Source: an uncultured Dehalococcoidia bacterium (GTDB lineage Bacteria > Chloroflexota > Dehalococcoidia > Tepidiformales > Tepidiformaceae). Taken from it: DNA of 7,892 nucleotides. The DNA is taken from NCBI GenBank assembly GCA_937954195.1, contig CALFYR010000657.1, positions 1 to 7,892 of the forward strand, written 5' to 3'. Under the pieces are notes generated by a model, which had not been told where the DNA came from, searched no databases, and was given only the letters and a program-made list of their open reading frames with translations. Positions 5,699-7,892 of this stretch are shown here, piece after piece (within the stretch, counting starts at the first letter, position 1; each line of letters begins with the position of its first letter). Position numbers and translations under genes: made by a program.

Positions 5699-6178
5699 TC
5701 AGTCCTCCTCCTCGGGAGTTGCGCCGGTAGTCGCACCGGCCGTGGGGGAATCGTCATCACCTGTTGGCGAGCCGCCAACGGCCAGTTCGCCGTTCATACG
5801 GTCCGGATGGATCTCGCACCGGAAGTTGAGGGTCGTGGCTCCTTCGGGAACATCGAAGGAGACGGTGGCGGTCTCGCCGGCGGCGAGTGACTCGATGACC
5901 GCGTCTTCGACCGGTTCGGTGTAGTCGTCGCTTTCGTAGACGGTGAGCGAGTGGTGTTCGGCGCCGGTGTTTCGCAGTTCGATGGTGACGGTGGTGTCCT
6001 GAGACTCCGCGCGGTCCGGGACGAATGAGAAGTCGCGGGCTTCGATGATGATGGTGCCACCTGCCGCGGCCGTGGCCTGATCGGGGATCACCGATTCGCC
6101 GGCGTTTTCGGAGCATGCGAGCGCGGCGGCACCAAACGCGATGAACCCACCTGCGGCCGCCCAGCGGAGCGGCCTCAT
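5699..6178 (-). CDS. Cupredoxin-domain lipoprotein
   Basis: A 159-aa exported protein. Residues 1-22 are a lipoprotein signal peptide: basic MRPLR, a hydrophobic core and lipobox LAC with C22 as the lipidated residue. A linker leads to a plastocyanin-like beta domain (about 40-135). Possible type 1 copper ligands are His75 or His76 (AEHHSL), C121, H124 and M128 (CEIHPDRM). The first His falls after the usual 'N-x-G-x-x-x-H' segment (RNTGAEHH). The spacing H124 to M128 is one residue longer than in the common CxxHxxM loop. The tail (135-159) is disordered and rich in G, T, D and E. It probably acts as an extracytoplasmic electron carrier or copper-binding protein anchored to the membrane. Its ATG overlaps the CBS gene stop (ATGA, 6178-6175). 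Confidence 0.88.
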   Translation of the reverse strand: MRPLRWAAAGGFIAFGAAALACSENAGESVIPDQATAAAGGTIIIEARDFSFVPDRAESQDTTVTIELRNTGAEHHSLTVYESDDYTEPVEDAVIESLAAGETATVSFDVPEGATTLNFRCEIHPDRMNGELAVGGSPTGDDDSPTAGATTGATPEEED

Positions 6179-6711
6179 GCCAGGTGCTCCACTTCGGTGG
6201 CCCCGTGTTCGGCGGCGGATTGCAGCGTGCGCCGCGGTTGTTCGGGCGTCGGTTCGGCTTCGGGCTTCCTCCCGCCGCTGGTGCCATTTCGCGCGACCGG
6301 CCGGTCGAGCGGGCCCGTGTTCTTCATGACCGTGCCCGCGAGCTGCGAACCGGCCCGTGTGGCAATGTCCCCGACCGAGACCATGCCGACCAGGGTGCCC
6401 TGCTCGGCGACGGGGAGACGGCGGACATCGTGGCGTGACATGAGACCGACGGCCTCGTCTTCGCTATCCGAGGGCGAAACGATGACGGGGTTCGCGGTCA
6501 CAATGTCGCCGACGGTGGCCTCGTTCGCGCCATCGGCGATGGCCCGGATGACGATGTCGCGGTCGGTAAGGACGCCAACGAGGGCGCCGCCGCTGGTGAC
6601 CGGGAGCAGGCCGATATCGTGGTCCTTCATGAGCCGGGCTGCTTCGGTGATGGGCTGAGACGCTTCGATACTGACCGCATTGGCGGTCATGAATTCCTGG
6701 ACCGTAGCCAT
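6175..6711 (-). CDS. Two-CBS-domain protein
   Basis: A 178-aa cytosolic protein with a tandem CBS (Bateman) module: CBS1 at about 7-60 (MTANAVSIEASQPITEAARLM ending in VGVLTDRDIVIR) and CBS2 at about 68-120 (MSRHDVRRLPV ending in VGMVSVGDIATR). Such pairs bind adenosine nucleotides and act as energy or ligand sensors; the D-R-D-I and G-D-I segments are the typical nucleotide-contact positions. The remaining residues (about 121-178) are polar, probably disordered, and belong to no domain I recognise. A strong AGGAGGT Shine-Dalgarno lies 5 nt before the ATG at 6711. It is the first gene of an operon with the cupredoxin lipoprotein (ATGA overlap) and the Cys-motif protein. Proteins of this type often occur in stress-response clusters, but the partner here is unknown. 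Confidence 0.9.
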   Translation of the reverse strand: MATVQEFMTANAVSIEASQPITEAARLMKDHDIGLLPVTSGGALVGVLTDRDIVIRAIADGANEATVGDIVTANPVIVSPSDSEDEAVGLMSRHDVRRLPVAEQGTLVGMVSVGDIATRAGSQLAGTVMKNTGPLDRPVARNGTSGGRKPEAEPTPEQPRRTLQSAAEHGATEVEHLA

Positions 6712-6964
6712 GCGTTACCTCCTGTTAGGGCGCACCTTCAGGCTATCGGCGTGTGCGGCAGCGGGAAGCCGGTTGGAACCGATTGCGAGGCGAGTGCAAG
6801 GGCCGGCGGCTGCGTGTAGAGGAGATCGCGATCACCGGGGCGGACTTCACGCAGGGTTAGGGGAAACGCGTAGGCGAGAAGCGCGGTGCTTATGGGGGAG
6901 ACGCCAATACCAGCGGCGGAGGGTCTCGGGCACGATAGCTGTGGCGGGGCTTTGAGGTAGGGAG
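6712..6964. other. Divergent intergenic region between the CBS operon and the zinc-ribbon gene
   Basis: Here lie the ribosome site and leader of the CBS operon and those of the zinc-ribbon gene. On the minus strand a weak TANNNT box (TAGCCT) lies within the leader, about 29 nt before the CBS ATG, without a good -35. The leader also contains TGCGCCCTAAC (minus strand, 6734-6724), which recurs before glgC. CCCTAAC occurs once more on the minus strand at 6862-6856. Frames crossing this stretch show no recognisable domain and Arg-rich composition typical of noncoding GC-rich DNA. Confidence 0.6.
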
Positions 6965-7153
6965 ATGTCTCGAAGCTTTAGTGGTCCTTGTCCTTTGTGT
7001 AACCGGATTACCCGGGCGCACTCGCGGCTCGTTGTAGCCGATGTCGAACCAGTTGGTGGACGGCGCAGCCGTTATGCGACAGTAATCTGCCGCGACTGCG
7101 CGTTTGCCATGGTCCTTCAATCGGAGGCGGCGGTGCTGCAGAAGGCAAGCTAG
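6965..7153 (+). CDS. Small zinc-ribbon-like protein
   Basis: A 62-aa protein with two CxxC knuckles, C9-x2-C12 (CPLC) and C42-x2-C45 (CRDC), about 30 residues apart. This is the pattern of a small treble-clef or zinc-ribbon fold binding one Zn2+. The region between is basic and beta-prone (RLVVADVEPVGGRRSRYATVIC), consistent with nucleic-acid or protein binding. I do not recognise a named family. GAGGT lies 6 nt before the ATG, a good ribosome site. A frame on the opposite strand (7174-6890) overlaps it fully but has neither a ribosome site nor a motif. It stands alone, divergent from the CBS operon and separated from glgC by a hairpin. Confidence 0.7.
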   Translation: MSRSFSGPCPLCNRITRAHSRLVVADVEPVGGRRSRYATVICRDCAFAMVLQSEAAVLQKAS

Positions 7154-7176
7154 CCACCCTACAGCTCCAACCACGC

Positions 7177-7209
7177 AAGGCGGCGCGCCGATAACCGGCG
7201 GGCCGCCTT
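7177..7209 (+). terminator. Strong hairpin between the zinc-ribbon gene and glgC
   Basis: AAGGCGGC (7177-7184) pairs with GCCGCCTT (7202-7209). After one G-G mismatch, CGCCG (7186-7190) pairs with CGGCG (7196-7200) around an ATAAC loop. This makes a 33-nt hairpin of 13 pairs starting 23 nt after the zinc-ribbon stop. Only CTTC follows, so there is no U-tract. It most likely terminates the upstream gene and separates it from glgC. Confidence 0.6.
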
Positions 7210-7221
7210 CGTGCGTAGAAT

Positions 7222-7243
7222 GCGCCCTAACGAAAGGGGGCGC
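7222..7243 (+). promoter_or_regulatory. glgC leader: small hairpin covering the ribosome site
   Basis: GCGCCC (7222-7227) and GGGCGC (7238-7243) can form a 6-bp stem with a 10-nt loop, ending 2 nt before the glgC ATG. Its 3' arm overlaps the AGGGGG ribosome site (about 7235-7240). TAGAAT at 7216-7221 (5 of 6 to TATAAT) is a candidate -10 just before it, without a recognisable -35. If transcription starts from that box, the 5' arm would be mostly missing from the mRNA, so the hairpin would matter only for longer transcripts. Confidence 0.35.
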
Positions 7244-7245
7244 GG

Positions 7246-7892
7246 ATGAATAACGTGCTGGCGATGATTCTCGCGGGAGGCCAGGGGGACCGGCTCTCGA
7301 TCCTCTCCGAGCAGCGCGCCAAGCCGGCGGTGGTGTTTGGCGGGCACTACCGGATCGTCGATTTTGTTTTGAGCAATTGCGCGAACAGCAGCATCACCAA
7401 GCTGGCCGTGCTGACGCAGTACCGGCCACGTTCGCTGACGAACCATATTGGGGCGGGCCGGCCGTGGGGATTCGACCAGCCGGATGGCGGCATCCAGATG
7501 CTGCAGCCGTACCTGGGACGGGCGGATAGCGACTGGTATTCGGGCACGGCGGACGCCGTCTACCAGAACCTTTATGTCATTGAAGAGTCGCGGGCGCGCG
7601 AGGTGCTTATCCTCGCCGGGGACCACATCTACCTGACTTCGTACCGGAACATGGTGGCGTACCACCGCAGCCAGGCGGCCGATGCGACGGTGGCGGTGTA
7701 TTCGGTGCCGAAAGAGGATGCTCACCGTTTCGGCATCCTGGACCTGGACCAGAACGGGCGGATCACGAACTTCTGGGAGAAACCGAAGGATCCCAAAGGC
7801 GCGTGGGCATCGATGGGCGTGTACGTGTTCAACAAGGATGTGCTGGTCGAGCAACTCCAGGCCGACGCGGACCTCGGAGACGAGAGCAGCCA
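7246..7892 (+). CDS. glgC: Glucose-1-phosphate adenylyltransferase (ADP-glucose pyrophosphorylase), 5' part
   Basis: The first 215 residues of a protein whose full family length is about 400-430; the gene runs off the right edge in frame. It makes ADP-glucose from glucose-1-phosphate and ATP, the committed step of bacterial glycogen synthesis. Visible motifs: the nucleotide loop AGGQGDRL (10-17), RAKPAV (24-29), FGGHYRIVDFVLSNC (31-45), VLTQYR (55-60), WYSGTADAVYQN (97-108), LILAGDHIY (121-129) with D126 matching the catalytic Asp of E. coli GlgC, FGI (162-164) and WEKP (177-180). K179 matches the glucose-phosphate-binding Lys. By alignment in mind, the E. coli activator-site Lys39 corresponds to Q23, and the usual Gly-Thr-Arg-Leu is Gly-Asp-Arg-Leu, so regulation may differ. 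AGGGGG lies 5 nt before the ATG. A related sugar nucleotidyltransferase is less likely given GTADAVYQN and LSNC. Confidence 0.93.
   Translation, partial: MNNVLAMILAGGQGDRLSILSEQRAKPAVVFGGHYRIVDFVLSNCANSSITKLAVLTQYRPRSLTNHIGAGRPWGFDQPDGGIQMLQPYLGRADSDWYSGTADAVYQNLYVIEESRAREVLILAGDHIYLTSYRNMVAYHRSQAADATVAVYSVPKEDAHRFGILDLDQNGRITNFWEKPKDPKGAWASMGVYVFNKDVLVEQLQADADLGDESS

Noticed and set aside
5757..6287. 176-aa Arg/His-rich minus-strand frame
   Set aside because: It is out of frame with the cupredoxin and CBS genes, which have clear domains and coupling.
6680..6955. 91-aa plus-strand frame between the CBS operon and the zinc-ribbon gene
   Set aside because: It begins inside the CBS gene antisense, is Arg-rich and shows no domain.
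6890..7174. 94-aa minus-strand frame opposite the zinc-ribbon gene
   Set aside because: There is no ribosome site or motif, while the plus-strand frame has two CxxC pairs and a good Shine-Dalgarno.
1..7892. Search for CRISPR arrays, tRNAs, rRNA, insertion sequences and phage or defence genes
   Set aside because: None seen. Apart from the MazF module there is no defence-type gene, and the only array is the 7-bp simple repeat, too short for CRISPR.

Overview
The window is GC-rich, gene-dense bacterial chromosome with no rRNA, tRNA, CRISPR array or transposon visible. High GC, a poxvirus-type topoisomerase IB, a fused glutamine-dependent NAD+ synthetase, bacterial-type GlgC and several start codons placed directly behind -10-like boxes would fit a Chloroflexota (Dehalococcoidia/Tepidiformales-like), Deinococcota or actinobacterial genome. 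I lean to Chloroflexota, but this is inference from gene style, not from a marker gene.

Left part (1-1982, genes on minus). A 7-bp tandem repeat runs off the left edge. Reading on the minus strand come a ribbon-helix-helix antitoxin (1790-1551), an overlapping MazF/PemK toxin (1564-1241) and, 8 nt further on, a zinc-dependent secondary-alcohol-type dehydrogenase (1232-201). The three look like one transcription unit, driven from a repeat-rich operator/promoter directly in front of the antitoxin.

Middle part (1983-5111, minus). Topoisomerase IB, an 87-aa unknown protein coupled to it by an ATGA overlap, and NAD+ synthetase lie in tandem. nadE also has its own -10-like box 6 nt before its ATG. 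A GC-rich hairpin follows nadE.

Right part (5112-7892). An 80-aa DUF2171-like (PRC-barrel-like) gene is divergent from topoisomerase IB. It converges, across a perfect 8-bp-stem hairpin, on a tight three-gene minus operon: two-CBS-domain protein, cupredoxin lipoprotein and a 75-aa protein with a CxxCxC start. A 253-bp intergenic region separates this operon from a divergent 62-aa zinc-ribbon gene (+). After a strong hairpin comes the 5' part of an ADP-glucose pyrophosphorylase gene (glgC, +), cut by the right edge.

No clearly new multi-gene system is visible. The best leads are a recurring promoter-to-ATG geometry suggesting leaderless transcripts at three genes, a toxin-antitoxin unit that appears to read into a metabolic dehydrogenase, and the CBS/cupredoxin/Cys-rich operon.
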